From: an uncultured Clostridiaceae bacterium
Lineage (GTDB): Bacteria; Bacillota; Clostridia; TANB77; CAG-508
NCBI GenBank assembly: GCA_947647275.1
Contig: CANSJQ010000001.1
Coordinates: 248,001 to 312,000 of the forward strand
Length of the DNA: 64,000 nucleotides
Direction: 5' to 3'
Of the stretch, positions 40,568-50,593 are shown piece by piece. Position numbers and translations under genes: made by a program. The notes under the pieces are model-generated. The model was not told the origin of the DNA. It searched no databases and saw only the letters and a list, made by a program, of their open reading frames with translations. Every line of letters starts with the position of its first letter. Position 1 is the first letter of the stretch.

Positions 40568-40966
40568 TTACATTATATCTTTTAATTTTTTTTGTGTTTC
40601 TAATAATATATTAAATGCTTGTTGAAAAGTAGTATTATTCATATCAATTTCAGTGATTTTATTCAATATTCTTTTTATTTCTACATTATTCATATATTCG
40701 TTAATATTAGAATTAGGCAAATTATCTATTACCTTATACTTTATTTTAATTTTATTTAGTAGTATGATATACTTGTCTAACTGTGAAACTGGAAAACCAC
40801 ATTTGAAAATAGAGGGTCCTAAATCTGTTATTTTCAAGCCCAGTTTCTCATTGATAAGTTTTGCATCTTCATTTAAAATATTATAGAAAATGCCGACTCT
40901 AAATAAATAAATGCAAGATGCATCTTCTTTTTTTAATTGTTCATATTGTTTTAATAATTTACTCAT
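40568..40966 (-). CDS. standalone MutS domain-I-like protein
   Basis: LKKEDASCIYLFRVGIFYNILNEDAKLINEKLGLKITDLG...KCGFPVSQLDKYIILL resembles MutS N-terminal mismatch-recognition domain. Confidence 0.65.
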   Translation of the reverse strand: MSKLLKQYEQLKKEDASCIYLFRVGIFYNILNEDAKLINEKLGLKITDLGPSIFKCGFPVSQLDKYIILLNKIKIKYKVIDNLPNSNINEYMNNVEIKRILNKITEIDMNNTTFQQAFNILLETQKKLKDIM

Positions 40967-41219
40967 TTTTCTTTTTTTGATCCTTTCTCTTATTTTTCTT
41001 AATTACAATTAATTCTCCGATTTCACAATCAAATAAATCACACATTTTTTCTAATGTATCAAAATGAATAGCTTTAGTTTTATTATCCATTAAATGTGAA
41101 AGTGATTGATAGCCACCTTCCATATTTTTTATAAACCAATATTTACTTTTCTTGTTTTTCTTTAGTAATTCTTTAATCCTAAAATAAACCATTTTTTTCC
41201 ACCTCCTTCCTGTATACAT
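40959..41219 (-). CDS. XRE/Cro-like HTH regulator
   Basis: KKSKYWFIKNMEGGYQSLSHLMDNKTKAIHFDTLEKMCDLFDCEIGELI. Confidence 0.75.
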   Translation of the reverse strand: MYTGRRWKKMVYFRIKELLKKNKKSKYWFIKNMEGGYQSLSHLMDNKTKAIHFDTLEKMCDLFDCEIGELIVIKKNKRKDQKKKNE

Positions 41220-42180
41220 ATTTTAAAATAAAGTTCATAAAATTTTAACTATTCGCTGTAATACCTACAAAATCTAAACCTTAAAAATAAAATAACTAAT
41301 TTACAAAATAGGTATTTTTTGCTATAATAAGCAAAAAAAGAGTGGAAGTGGTTTTGGTTATGGAAAGAAAAAGACATATAGAAACTATTAAAAGAGTAAA
41401 AAAATTTATTAAAGAAAAAGATTATGAGGGATTGAAAGTTTTTATAGATAATAGGGAAAAAGAAATAAAAGAGAGTGAAGAAAAAAGCAAATCAAGTGAT
41501 TATATAGAGACTTTAGTAGAAGAATTGATGTAATGTCGAACTTTGTCGAATTATGAAAGCTAGAAGTACCAACGAAAAACGAATATTATACCTATCGGCT
41601 AGAATAGTTAAAATATTTTACATAATATGGTAAAATATATATTAAGAGATATCTCAAAAAGGAGGGGTATAATGAATATAGGAAAAAAAGATGTTTTGTT
41701 ACATATAAATGAAAAAATAACATTTAAAGACAAAATAATATTACACATATTTAAAAGATACACCTATATTATTTATAACATGGGATATCTTGATGGATTT
41801 AATTTTAGAGATTGACAATAGACATAAATTACATTAAAATTACATTAAAAAGATGAAGAAGAAACGGAGAGGGTAGTAAAATCAATCAATGTATAATTAT
41901 TATTACTGACTACCCGCTCTTTTCTGGAGAAAAAATGAAAAAAAGCTAGTAATATCAAGTTACTAACTTTTTTTATTTTAAAAATTTTAATGTAATTACT
42001 ATTTTAATGTAATTGTTTTCTAATGTTTTAATGTAGTTTTAATGTAATTTTTGGAGTTTTTTTATGTTTTTTTAGGAATTTTTAAGGATTTACTATAAAT
42101 CCAACGAGTGATTTTCGTTGATTTTTAGGTATTTTAGGGAATTTTATGTTTTTTTAGGTTTTTATACAAAATATAAAAAT

Positions 42181-42254
<74 letters not shown>

Positions 42255-42419
42255 AACTTCTAATATTTATTATATAATATATAATACTGTTTGGCAATAT
42301 TTATTCCGATTTTATTTTCATAAAATTAATAAATATATATTTTAACTAATTTAAAAAATATTAATAAAAAGTATTGTTTTTTTATAAAATTTAATATAAT
42401 ATGTATGTAAATAAAATAG

Positions 42420-42510
42420 TTAAAAGGGAGTAGCTTAAAAACTACTAATCAACATCACGGCAATAAATGCATGGTTAGTAACCTTATATATAGGTAAGCA
42501 AGACTTTTAA
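42420..42510 (+). promoter_or_regulatory. yybP-ykoY (Mn2+-sensing) riboswitch
   Basis: TTAAAAGGGAGTAGC ... CATCACGGC ... TAAGCAAGACTTTTAA; P1 TTAAAAG/CTTTTAA; upstream of P-type ATPase. Confidence 0.8.
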
Positions 42511-42563
42511 AGAAGGAGGTACATTAGAAATGTAAAAAGATTCTTTAAAAGTTTTGCTTTTTA
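42503..42563 (+). terminator. riboswitch expression-platform terminator
   Basis: ACTTTTAAAGAA ... TTCTTTAAAAGT then tttgcttttt; 5' arm overlaps riboswitch P1 3' strand. Confidence 0.8.
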
Positions 42564-42677
42564 TATTGTAAGAATTTTTAATGTAATAAAGAAGAAACTT
42601 ACAATATAATTTTTAGATTAAAAAACTGTAATAGAATAATTAAGTACAGTTTATTAAATCTACTTTTGTATATAATA

Positions 42678-45515
42678 ATGTTAAAGGAGAGGATTTATTT
42701 GAACGAAACATGGTTTAATAAAAGCACAGAAAAAACTTGTGAAATATTACAAACTAATATAAATACAGGTTTAGATAATGAACAAATACAAGAAAAAATA
42801 AATAAATATGGCGAAAATAAACTAAAAGAAAAGAAGAAAAAAAGCCTAGCTATAAAATTTTTAGAACAATTTAAAGATTTTATGATAATAGTATTAATTA
42901 TGGCAGCCCTTATATCAGGAGCAGTTGGAATAGCTGAAGGAGAGGGAATAACTGATACTATTATAATATTAATAGTAGTTATAGTTAACGCAATTATAGG
43001 GGTAACACAAGAAAATAAAGCAGAAAAATCTTTAGAAGCTCTTCAAAAGTTAAGTAGTCATGCAGCTAAAGTTATAAGAAATGGTGAATTAATTGTTATT
43101 CCATCAAGTAATTTAGTACCAGGAGATATAGTAGTTTTAGAAACAGGAGATTATGTACCAGCAGATTTAAGAATAATAGAAGCCATAAACTTAAAATCTC
43201 AAGAAGCAAGTTTAACAGGAGAGTCGGTTCCAGTTGAGAAAAATGCAGAAAAAATAGAACAAGATAAAGTAGATATAGGAGATAGAAACAACATGTTATT
43301 TTCTTCTAGCCTAATTACCTATGGTAGAGGAAAAGGAATAGTTGTAGAAACAGGAATGAACACGCAAGTAGGTAAAATAGCAGGGATTTTAAGTGAAACT
43401 GGGGATAATGAAACACCACTTCAAAATAGATTAAATAAATTAGGTAAAACTCTAGGAATAGTAGCCCTATTAATATGTGTAGTTATATTTGTAATAGGAA
43501 TATTATATGGAAAAAATTGGATACAAATGTTTATGACAGCTGTAAGCTTAGCAGTAGCAGCAATACCAGAAGGGTTAGCAGCAGTATCAACAATTGTATT
43601 AGCAATTGGTGTACAAAGAATGGTTAAGAAAAATGCAATAGTAAAAAAACTTCCAGCAGTAGAAACATTAGGAAGTAGTACAGTAATATGTTCAGACAAA
43701 ACAGGAACATTAACACAAAACAAAATGACAGTACAAAAAATATTTACAGATAATGAAATTATGGACATAGAAACTTTAGAAAAAGTAGATACAGATATAA
43801 CAAAAATTTCAGAATTAGAAAGATTAGTTCACATTTCAATGTTATGTAATGATACAAAAATAACAACAGAAAATAAATTAACAGGAGACCCAACAGAAAC
43901 AGCTTTAGTAGACATGGGATTTAAGCTAGCATTTGAACCATCAATATATGAGCAATACCCTAGAATATCAGAACTGCCATTTGATTCAGAAAGAAAGCTA
44001 ATGACAACAGTTCATAAAGTAGGCGAAAAATATTTAGTATATACAAAAGGTGGAGTAGATGAACTTTTAGCAAGATGTAATTCATATATAGTAGATGGAA
44101 ATATAAAACAAGATTTAGAAGAATATAAAAATGTAATATCAAGAAAAAATGAAGAAATGGCAAAAGAAGCTTTAAGAGTACTTGCTTTTGGTTACAAAGA
44201 ACTAGACCATATACCATCAAAAGAAGAAATAAAATATATAGAAAAAGACTTAATATATGTAGGAATGGTAGGAATGATAGATCCACCAAGGCAAGAAGCA
44301 AAACTAGCAGTAGAAAAATGTAAAAAAGCAGGAATAAAAACAGTAATGATCACAGGAGACCACAAAATTACAGCAATAGCAATAGCAAAAAAATTAGGAA
44401 TACTAGAAAATGAAGATGAAGCGATAACAGGTAGTGAACTTGAAAAAATGAGTCAAGAAGACTTAGAAAAAAATGTACGAAAATATAGTGTATATGCAAG
44501 GGTAAGCCCAGAACACAAAGTAAGAATAGTAAAAGCATGGCAAAAAAATGGTGAAATAGTAGCAATGACAGGCGATGGAGTAAACGATAGTCCAGCCTTA
44601 AAAACAGCAGACATAGGTTGTAGTATGGGAATGGTAGGAACAGATGTAGCAAAAGAAGCATCAGATGTAATACTAACAGATGATAATTTTGCAACAGTAG
44701 TATCAGCAGTAGAAGAAGGAAGACGTATATATGATAATATACTAAAAGCAATACAATTTCTACTTTCAAGTAATGTTGGCGAAATAGTAGTATTATTTGT
44801 AGCAATATTAATAACACCATGGCTAGGAAAAATATTTAATATAGATATAAATTTAATAGAAGTATTACTTCCAATTCACATTTTATGGATAAACCTAGTA
44901 ACAGATTCGTTACCAGCCTTAGCCTTAGCCTTTGATCCAGCAGAAAAAGATATAATGGAAAGAAAACCAATAGATAGTAAAAAAGGTATATTTACAAAAG
45001 GAATGAGTTTAAGAGTAATATACCAAGGTATAATGATTGGATTAATAACTTTAGCAGCATTTATTATAGGCCTTGCAACACCAGAAGATAAACTACCAAC
45101 AATGCTTGCATATGAAAATAAAATTATATCAGTAGAAGAAATACAAAATATAGATGAAGTTCTAGCAAATGGTGGTAAATATATAGAAAAACAAGAAGTA
45201 AAAGTAGAAATAGGTCAGGCAATGGCATTTACAGTTCTAGCATTATCAGAGCTAGTACATGTATTTAATATAAGAAACAATAAAAAGTCAATATTTAAAA
45301 CAGGAATATTAGGAAACTCAAAATTATTATTAGCAGTTGGTGTATCAGCAATTTTAATGCTAGTAATTTTAATAGTGCCAGCGTTAAGACATATATTTAG
45401 CATTCCAATATTACCAATAGGAAATATACTAGAAATAATAGCATTAGTATTCTCACCAATTATAATAGTAGAAATATTTAAATTATTAAAAATAAATACA
45501 TCAAAAGATGAATAA
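42678..45515 (+). CDS. P-type (P2A, Ca2+/Mn2+) ATPase
   Basis: CSDKTGTLTQNKMTV, TGDGVNDSPAL, PEGLAAV motifs. Confidence 0.92.
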   Translation: MLKERIYLNETWFNKSTEKTCEILQTNINTGLDNEQIQEKINKYGENKLKEKKKKSLAIKFLEQFKDFMIIVLIMAALISGAVGIAEGEGITDTIIILIVVIVNAIIGVTQENKAEKSLEALQKLSSHAAKVIRNGELIVIPSSNLVPGDIVVLETGDYVPADLRIIEAINLKSQEASLTGESVPVEKNAEKIEQDKVDIGDRNNMLFSSSLITYGRGKGIVVETGMNTQVGKIAGILSETGDNETPLQNRLNKLGKTLGIVALLICVVIFVIGILYGKNWIQMFMTAVSLAVAAIPEGLAAVSTIVLAIGVQRMVKKNAIVKKLPAVETLGSSTVICSDKTGTLTQNKMTVQKIFTDNEIMDIETLEKVDTDITKISELERLVHISMLCNDTKITTENKLTGDPTETALVDMGFKLAFEPSIYEQYPRISELPFDSERKLMTTVHKVGEKYLVYTKGGVDELLARCNSYIVDGNIKQDLEEYKNVISRKNEEMAKEALRVLAFGYKELDHIPSKEEIKYIEKDLIYVGMVGMIDPPRQEAKLAVEKCKKAGIKTVMITGDHKITAIAIAKKLGILENEDEAITGSELEKMSQEDLEKNVRKYSVYARVSPEHKVRIVKAWQKNGEIVAMTGDGVNDSPALKTADIGCSMGMVGTDVAKEASDVILTDDNFATVVSAVEEGRRIYDNILKAIQFLLSSNVGEIVVLFVAILITPWLGKIFNIDINLIEVLLPIHILWINLVTDSLPALALAFDPAEKDIMERKPIDSKKGIFTKGMSLRVIYQGIMIGLITLAAFIIGLATPEDKLPTMLAYENKIISVEEIQNIDEVLANGGKYIEKQEVKVEIGQAMAFTVLALSELVHVFNIRNNKKSIFKTGILGNSKLLLAVGVSAILMLVILIVPALRHIFSIPILPIGNILEIIALVFSPIIIVEIFKLLKINTSKDE

Positions 45516-45719
45516 AGTATAAAATTTTATAAAAATTGTAAAGGCTTAATCGGTAAGAAATACCATATAGGAATACCGAATTAGGCCTTTTATATAACAT
45601 AAAAATTGTTAAAAAATGAAAAAATAAGGAAAAGCACTTGAAAATATTAACATAATATGTTATTATATATACAGAGACACTTATTAACATTTTAACACCT
45701 TTCATAAGGAGGACGTAAC

Positions 45720-46526
45720 ATGAAGAAGACGAACAACAACACAACCAAGACAACCAAGACAACCAAGACAACCAAGGCAACTAGCGCAAAGGCAAAAGCA
45801 GCAAACACGGTGGCGGCAAGATCGGCGAATGTAACAAGACCGAGAATAACCGATAAGGCAGGTTTACCGCAGTGCTTCCTGAATGAAGGCGAAAACTCTA
45901 CTTGGTTAGCCACGGGCGGAGTAGCTGTTGAAAAGCGGTTACCGTATGTAGCAGCTAAGTATGAGGATGCTCTGAAGAAAAACGGAATTCCTTACAGGTA
46001 TGCATACATTCCCGACAAATATAAGGAAGGAGAGCAGTTTGCAATATGTGAGTACTGGGATCCCGAATGCCCGATGCAGGAAAAGACTCTTCCGGTATAC
46101 ATTAAGTCAGAGAATTCTGACAATATGTATGTATTTACGGGAGACTATGTAACAAGGCAGGTGGTTTCTGGCAAGGTTGCGCATCTGGCAAGCAAGATTG
46201 AGTCAGTGGTCAAGTATGCATGCGCCAAAGCCGATCTGGACGGCAAAATTGCAACTGTGGTACGCAGAAGCAAAAACTCTCCTCAGGAAGTAAACCTCGA
46301 GAGTGCAGACGGCGGATCTATCAAGATTTTGCAGGCATACAAAGAGAACGGGGAGCCGACAGGAGTATGTGGTATGTTCGACATGAACGAAGTGGCGAAA
46401 GTCCACTACATCGAAATGCATGTTCCCAAAAATCTTGCAGGAGCAGTAATCGGAAAGGGCGGCCAGAACAAGAAGTTTTGGGATGAGCTGTTAGGTGGAA
46501 AGAATGTGGTAATTGTTGCTGAATAG
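45720..46526 (+). CDS. KH-domain-containing protein, compositionally foreign
   Basis: AGAVIGKGGQNKKFWDELLG GxxG-type motif; N-terminal TTK repeats; higher GC than neighbours. Confidence 0.75.
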   Translation: MKKTNNNTTKTTKTTKTTKATSAKAKAANTVAARSANVTRPRITDKAGLPQCFLNEGENSTWLATGGVAVEKRLPYVAAKYEDALKKNGIPYRYAYIPDKYKEGEQFAICEYWDPECPMQEKTLPVYIKSENSDNMYVFTGDYVTRQVVSGKVAHLASKIESVVKYACAKADLDGKIATVVRRSKNSPQEVNLESADGGSIKILQAYKENGEPTGVCGMFDMNEVAKVHYIEMHVPKNLAGAVIGKGGQNKKFWDELLGGKNVVIVAE

Positions 46527-46544
46527 TAACAACAACCAAAAGAG

Positions 46545-46573
46545 CCGAGTTGTATTTATACAACTCGGTTTTT
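46545..46573 (+). terminator. intrinsic terminator
   Basis: CCGAGTTGTA-TTTA-TACAACTCGG TTTTT. Confidence 0.9.
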
Positions 46574-46798
46574 CCTTGTAGTATATAAATTATTCTATTC
46601 TGAATTAAAAATGTAGTGGCGATTAGCAATCAACCGTGCGGCGAAGCCAATTTCTTGTTAAATAGGCGAAGTCAATTTTAGATAGAGATGAGCATTTTAG
46701 CTATTTTCAAGCATGAAAATTTGACAATAATTGTAAAATATGCTATAATTAATTAGTGGCGCAAATAAAAAAGGCGTCAGAAAGGATGTTAAATTAAA

Positions 46799-47542
46799 AT
46801 GAAAGATAGTAAAAGTGCCCTGAAAATTAAGCAACTAATTAGTGTGTTTCTTATAATAATGACACTAGGTACATACATAGGGCTATTTAGAACTAACGAA
46901 AGAGAAATACAAATTTCAAAATTTGAAACAAAAAAAGAAGTAGAAAAATTACAAGAAGAGCAACAAACTATAGAAGTAGCGCAAGAAAAAAGTTATGAAA
47001 GAGAAATAAAAGTAACATCAAGATCAGAAGCAAACAGAAATAAAAATGAAAATGAAATACCACAAGCAGTAGTAAAATATAAAAAAATAGAAGAAATTAC
47101 AATATCAAGAGATATGGATCTAACTATAAGATGTGGAATATCAAGAGAAGACTTTATAAAATTAATGCAAAATATGAAAGTTGACTATTCAGGATTTTTT
47201 GCAAAAAATGCAGGAATAATATATGACTTATGTGAGAAATATGAAATAAATGAAATATTCTTCTGTGGACTAATTGCAGCAGAATCAGGATGGAATATAG
47301 CTTCAAGTCATAGAAACGCACATAATTATATAAGTATGATGTCAAGCAAAGGTTTAATAAAATATTCATCAGATGAAGAAGGATTAGAAGCAGCAACTAA
47401 ATTATTACACAATAAATACTTAACTAAAGGAGGTTCTTGTTACTCTGGTAAAACACTATCAGCAATACAAAAACGTTTCTGCCCAAACTCAAATACATGG
47501 GTTGGATTAGTATTTGGATGTATGAAACAAGTAGTAAAATAA
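46799..47542 (+). CDS. secreted/membrane SLT-like lytic transglycosylase family protein
   Basis: Signal anchor; FFAKNAGIIYDLCEKYEINEIFFCGLIAAESGWNIASSHRNAHNYISMMSSKGLIKY; promoter TTGACA-17-TATAAT upstream. Confidence 0.65.
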   Translation: MKDSKSALKIKQLISVFLIIMTLGTYIGLFRTNEREIQISKFETKKEVEKLQEEQQTIEVAQEKSYEREIKVTSRSEANRNKNENEIPQAVVKYKKIEEITISRDMDLTIRCGISREDFIKLMQNMKVDYSGFFAKNAGIIYDLCEKYEINEIFFCGLIAAESGWNIASSHRNAHNYISMMSSKGLIKYSSDEEGLEAATKLLHNKYLTKGGSCYSGKTLSAIQKRFCPNSNTWVGLVFGCMKQVVK

Positions 47543-47578
47543 AATACATAAATTTCCAAAAAAAATTACTAAAAAATA

Positions 47579-47607
47579 TTGACATAATTTTTTGCAATTT
47601 GTATAAT
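47579..47607 (+). promoter_or_regulatory. sigma-70-type promoter of ToxI-like array
   Basis: TTGACA-17 nt-TATAAT. Confidence 0.75.
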
Positions 47608-47632
47608 ATAATAAAAGTAACTAAAAAAGTTA

Positions 47633-47741
47633 TTAAAAGAGGTGTGCTGCTACCAAAAGTGCAGAGCTTTAAAAGAGGTATATCACTACCAATAAAAGTG
47701 AAGTTTTAAAAGAGGTGTACTGCTACCAAAAGTGCAGAGCT
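47633..47741 (+). ncRNA. toxI-like: ToxI-like antitoxin RNA: three ~36-nt tandem repeats
   Basis: ttaaaagaggtgtgctgctaccaaaagtgcagagct and two variants at 47669 and 47706, then partial copy and terminator. Confidence 0.82.
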
Positions 47742-47746
47742 TTAAA

Positions 47747-47790
47747 AGACAAAATAGGGGCTAACAAAAATGTTAGCTCTTATTTTGTCT
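47747..47790. terminator. long attenuating terminator hairpin between ToxI-like array and toxin
   Basis: AGACAAAATA-GGG-GCTAACA-AAAA-TGTTAGC-TCT-TATTTTGTCT. Confidence 0.88.
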
Positions 47791-47815
47791 AAAAAATGTT
47801 TTAAAGGAGGATAAA

Positions 47816-48352
47816 ATGGATAAAAAACTAAACTTTTATGAGGTAAAGGATGAGTATATAGAATATTTATCAAAATACGATTCAAATATTATGAATTCAA
47901 AAATTAAAGAAAGGAAATTTAAAAGAAAGTATATAGGAATATTATTTGAGATTAATAATGTTTTGTATATAGCACCATTATCAAGTTATAAGGAAAAACA
48001 TAATAAAATGAAAGAAAGAATAGATTTTATAAAAATAGGAAATAAATCAGTAATTAATTTAAATAATATGTTCCCAGTAAATGAAAAAAATATAGAAAGA
48101 GTAGATATTGAAAGAGAAAGAGATGAAAATTATAGGCAATTATTAAGAAATGAATATAATTTATGTGTTCCTAAATTTAAAAGAGTTATTAAAAACGCAA
48201 ATGCTTTATATAAACAAGTGGTAAAATATAACATGCCAATAAAACAAAGATGTTGTAATTTTAAGTTTTTAGAGAGTATATGTATAGAATATAATAAAAA
48301 TGACTGCAATTATAATATAAAAAATAAACATAAAAGGTATAAAAAATATTGA
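47816..48352 (+). CDS. toxN-like: ToxN/AbiQ-family type III toxin (endoribonuclease)
   Basis: LNFYEVKDEYIEYLSKYDSNIM...YIGILFEINNVLYIAPLSSYKEKHNKMKERIDFIKIGNKSVINLNNMFPV. Confidence 0.88.
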   Translation: MDKKLNFYEVKDEYIEYLSKYDSNIMNSKIKERKFKRKYIGILFEINNVLYIAPLSSYKEKHNKMKERIDFIKIGNKSVINLNNMFPVNEKNIERVDIERERDENYRQLLRNEYNLCVPKFKRVIKNANALYKQVVKYNMPIKQRCCNFKFLESICIEYNKNDCNYNIKNKHKRYKKY

Positions 48353-48410
48353 TAAATATATTCCATACTGATATAATAAAATAAATTTAAAAGGAAGGAA
48401 GAAAATTAAA

Positions 48411-49301
48411 ATGGGATTAACAATAAAAAATGTAAGTAAAAGCTACGGCGATAAAAAAGTAGTTGATAACATAAGCTTAGAAATTGATAAACCAGGTGTA
48501 TATGGTTTACTTGGAACAAATGGCGCAGGTAAAACTACTACAATTCGTATGCTTTTAGGAATACTAAAAAAAGATTCAGGTGAAATTAATTGGAATGGTA
48601 AAGAAGTAAAAAGAAAACATGTAAACTTTGGATATTTACCAGAAGAAAGAGGAGTGTATCCAAAAGTAAATGTATATACACAACTTATGTATTTTGCAAA
48701 ATTAAAAGGAATGAAAGAAGAAAAAGCAGATGAAGCAATAAAATACTGGATGAAAAGGCTAGAAGTAGAAGAATACATGAATATGACAGCAGAAAAGCTA
48801 TCTAAAGGAAACCAACAAAAAATACAATTTATAACAGCAGTAGTACACGACCCAGAACTTATAGTACTAGATGAGCCATTTTCAGGCTTAGACCCAGTAA
48901 ATACAGAAATAATTAGAAATGTAATATTAGAACTAATAAAAAAAGGAAAATATATAATAATGTCAGCACACCAAATGAGCGTTGTAGAAGAATTCTGTAC
49001 AGATATTCTAATATTAAACAAAGGTAAAACAGTATTACAAGGAAACTTAAAACAAATAAAAGATAGCTATAAAGCAAACAAATTATATATATCTACTAAA
49101 CAAGATATAAAACAATATGTAAAAGAGCAAAATTTAAATATATACTTAGAAAAAGATAATGAATATGAAATAGATATAAAAGAAGAAGAGCAAGGTTATA
49201 CATTATTTAATGAACTTGCTAAAAACAATGTACAAGTAGAAAAATTTGAAATTAAAAAACCAAGTCTACATGACATATTTATAGAAAAGGTAGGTGAGTA
49301 A
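48411..49301 (+). CDS. ABC transporter ATP-binding protein (NatA-like)
   Basis: GTNGAGKTTTIRMLLG, LSKGNQQKIQFI, LDEPFSGLDP. Confidence 0.92.
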   Translation: MGLTIKNVSKSYGDKKVVDNISLEIDKPGVYGLLGTNGAGKTTTIRMLLGILKKDSGEINWNGKEVKRKHVNFGYLPEERGVYPKVNVYTQLMYFAKLKGMKEEKADEAIKYWMKRLEVEEYMNMTAEKLSKGNQQKIQFITAVVHDPELIVLDEPFSGLDPVNTEIIRNVILELIKKGKYIIMSAHQMSVVEEFCTDILILNKGKTVLQGNLKQIKDSYKANKLYISTKQDIKQYVKEQNLNIYLEKDNEYEIDIKEEEQGYTLFNELAKNNVQVEKFEIKKPSLHDIFIEKVGE

Positions 49302-49304
49302 TAA

Positions 49305-50546
49305 ATGAAAGATTTATTTTTAGTAGCAAGTTTTACATTTAAAGATTTAGTAAAAAGAAAATCATTTATAATATCAAATATAATTATTCTACTTATTATA
49401 GTGCTAGGTTTTAATGTACCAGGAATTATAAAAAACATATCAAGTGGAGACGAAAGCTTTGGAAAAGATAAAATTACAATAGTAGATAATGAAAATATAT
49501 ATGAGGGAAGCCTAGAAGCATTAGAAAGTGCAGACTTAGGCTATCAAATAGAAGCATCAAAAGAAAAAATAAGTTTAGAAGAATTAAAAGAAAAAATAAA
49601 AAATGGAGATATAGAAGAAGCATTATATATTGAAACTAAAGAAGGAATGATAAATATTCAATATGTAATAGAATCAGAATCTTTAGGAACTTATGTGCCA
49701 CAAGAACTAATAATGATATTACAATCTACATATCAAAACTTACAAATATCAAAATTAGGGGTAACAGGTGAACAGTTAGCAGTAATAAATATGCCATTTA
49801 ATAGTGAACTAATACAAGTAGAAGAAAGTAAAACAGGAAATAGCATTTTACCAATGATGTTACTTTCAATAGTGCTATTCTATGCAATATATTTCTTCGC
49901 ATATCAAGTATCAAGTTCAATAACAACAGAAAAAACATCAAAAATAATAGAAACATTAGTAACATCAACATCACCAAAAACAATAGTGCTAGGAAAAGCA
50001 ATAGGTATAGGTTTAGCAGGTGTACTTCAAACAATAGTAACAGTTATTGTAGCATTAATTAGTGCAAAATTATTTTTAGATAGTGAATTAATAGATATGA
50101 TACTAAGCTCTATAAACTTAACAGGTACAGTAGCTGTTGTAACAATAATTTACTATATATTAGGATACTCACTATTTGCATTACTATATGCACTAACAGG
50201 TTCAACAGTAGCAAAACCAGAAGATGTACAATCAGCAAATGGTCCAGTAGCAATACTTGCAGTAATAGGTTTCTACCTATCATATTTTACAATGATGAAC
50301 CCAGCAAGCAACCTAAATAAAATAGCAGCACTAATACCAATATCATCACCATTTTGCATGCCATTTAGAGTAATGATGGGTCTAGCAACAACAAGTGAAA
50401 TATTAATATCATTAGCAATACTAGTAATAACAATACTACTAGTAGCAAAAATATCAATAAAAATATACTCTTCAGCAATATTAAATTATGGAAGTAAAAT
50501 AAATTTAAAAGATATGTTTAGAATGTATAAAAATAAGAATGATTAA
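49305..50546 (+). CDS. ABC transporter permease (NatB-like)
   Basis: Multiple TM; TEKTSKIIETLVTSTSPKTIVLGKAIGIG. Confidence 0.88.
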   Translation: MKDLFLVASFTFKDLVKRKSFIISNIIILLIIVLGFNVPGIIKNISSGDESFGKDKITIVDNENIYEGSLEALESADLGYQIEASKEKISLEELKEKIKNGDIEEALYIETKEGMINIQYVIESESLGTYVPQELIMILQSTYQNLQISKLGVTGEQLAVINMPFNSELIQVEESKTGNSILPMMLLSIVLFYAIYFFAYQVSSSITTEKTSKIIETLVTSTSPKTIVLGKAIGIGLAGVLQTIVTVIVALISAKLFLDSELIDMILSSINLTGTVAVVTIIYYILGYSLFALLYALTGSTVAKPEDVQSANGPVAILAVIGFYLSYFTMMNPASNLNKIAALIPISSPFCMPFRVMMGLATTSEILISLAILVITILLVAKISIKIYSSAILNYGSKINLKDMFRMYKNKND

Positions 50547-50584
50547 ACCAAAAAACAAACTGCTTTGCAGTTTGTTTTTTTGGT
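50547..50584. terminator. bidirectional intrinsic terminator
   Basis: CAAACTGC-TTT-GCAGTTTG flanked by A/T tracts, between convergent genes. Confidence 0.85.
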
Positions 50585-50593
50585 TGCTATAAT

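Noticed and set aside
43960-44820. Long minus-strand ORFs opposite the P-type ATPase (and similar antisense ORFs at 18233, 57000, 60627)
   Set aside because: Shadow ORFs caused by codon bias on the plus strand.
47633-47741. CRISPR array
   Set aside because: Contiguous ~36-nt tandem units without spacers, followed by ToxN: type III antitoxin array instead.
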